The notes under the pieces: model-generated | What the model was told of the DNA's origin: nothing | The model's database searches: none | The model's input: only the letters and a program-made list of their open reading frames with translations | Assembly (NCBI GenBank): GCA_905236535.1 | Contig: CAJOQN010000006.1 | Coordinates: 1 to 64,000 of the forward strand | Source: an uncultured Bacilli bacterium | GTDB taxonomy: Bacteria > Bacillota_I > Bacilli_A > RFN20 > CAG-826 | Direction of reading: 5' to 3' | Length of the DNA stretch: 64,000 nt | In this document: positions 63,988 through 64,000 of the stretch, piece by piece | Numbering within the stretch: the stretch's first letter is position 1 | Layout: every line of letters starts with the position of its first letter | Position numbers and translations under genes: made by a program

Positions 63988-64000
63988 AAAACTTAGAAAC
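63980..64000 (+). CDS. Start of a further gene (partial)
   Basis: ATG 63980 begins MSKKLRN and overlaps the GH3 stop codon by eight bases; GGAGG lies ~10 bases before it, inside the GH3 gene. It continues past the window. Function cannot be told. Confidence 0.6.

Noticed and set aside
1..64000. CRISPR array, insertion sequence, prophage or tRNA genes
   Set aside because: No direct-repeat array, transposase, integrase, phage-structural gene or cloverleaf apart from the tmRNA tRNA-like end was seen.

Overview
The window is AT-rich (roughly 37-38% GC by eye), densely coded DNA from a low-GC Gram-positive bacterium. It looks like a gut or rumen lineage of Bacilli near the Mollicutes (RF39, Erysipelotrichia, Izemoplasma or Anaeroplasma-like); this placement is inferred from gene content only. 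UGA is used as a stop (for example in the ATGA overlaps at 17422-17425 and 49458-49461) and every tryptophan I checked is UGG, so the Mycoplasma code does not apply. There are no mobile elements, CRISPR arrays, tRNAs or rRNAs. The one structural RNA recognised is tmRNA at 47409-47800.

Layout. (1) 137-13778, all minus: an alpha-glucan operon with a secreted GH13 amylase lipoprotein, a non-catalytic lipoprotein with a tandem module, a type I pullulanase, a small lipoprotein, a maltodextrin ABC importer (binding protein, two permeases, ATPase) and a small membrane protein. (2) 13944-16941, plus: an MFS permease and a cytoplasmic GH2 glycosidase. (3) 16931-18270, minus: a toxin-antitoxin-like pair with a DUF3990 domain. 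(4) 18359-23220: the ferrous-iron operon feoA-feoA-feoB-Cys-rich protein with a promoter/operator, a beta-carbonic anhydrase, an esterase and a DtxR-type regulator. (5) 23269-30348: a small-molecule kinase, two SGNH hydrolases, a BgsA-like glycolipid glycosyltransferase, a DUF2130 protein and a GPH sugar symporter. (6) 30509-41558, minus: a five-gene oligopeptide importer ending in a 1322-residue membrane-anchored leucine-rich-repeat protein. (7) 41721-47328: surface-glycan-type genes (TupA-like ATP-grasp, polytopic membrane protein, lipoprotein), a possible short-peptide gene, a membrane-linked XRE regulator and a DegV protein. (8) 47409-55342: tmRNA, a membrane protein, the conserved gdpP-rplI-dnaB-yycJ-rlmH block and a DUF308 protein. 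(9) 55452-57083: rubredoxin, a frameshifted nitroreductase and a second DegV. (10) 57149-64000: GT2 and acyltransferase-3 genes, a GH43 glycosidase, a gene remnant and a domain-permuted, doubly membrane-anchored GH3 enzyme followed by the start of another gene.

Together the genes describe a fermentative, host- or plant-polymer-dependent organism. It would cut starch and other glycans outside the cell, import oligosaccharides and peptides by ABC and secondary transporters, take up Fe(II), and build a glycolipid- and glycan-decorated surface.

The most unusual signal is a recurring promoter layout. For about ten transcription units a -10 box (TATAAT, TATTAT, TATACT, TAAAAT and variants) ends only 6-8 bases before the start codon, with no Shine-Dalgarno sequence, which predicts leaderless mRNAs. 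Genes inside operons have strong AGGAGG-type sites. Other points of interest are the frameshifted nitroreductase, the operator-like palindromes upstream of feo, oppA, the GPH symporter and the amylase operon, the candidate 14-16 residue peptide gene, and the recombination scar before the GH3 gene.
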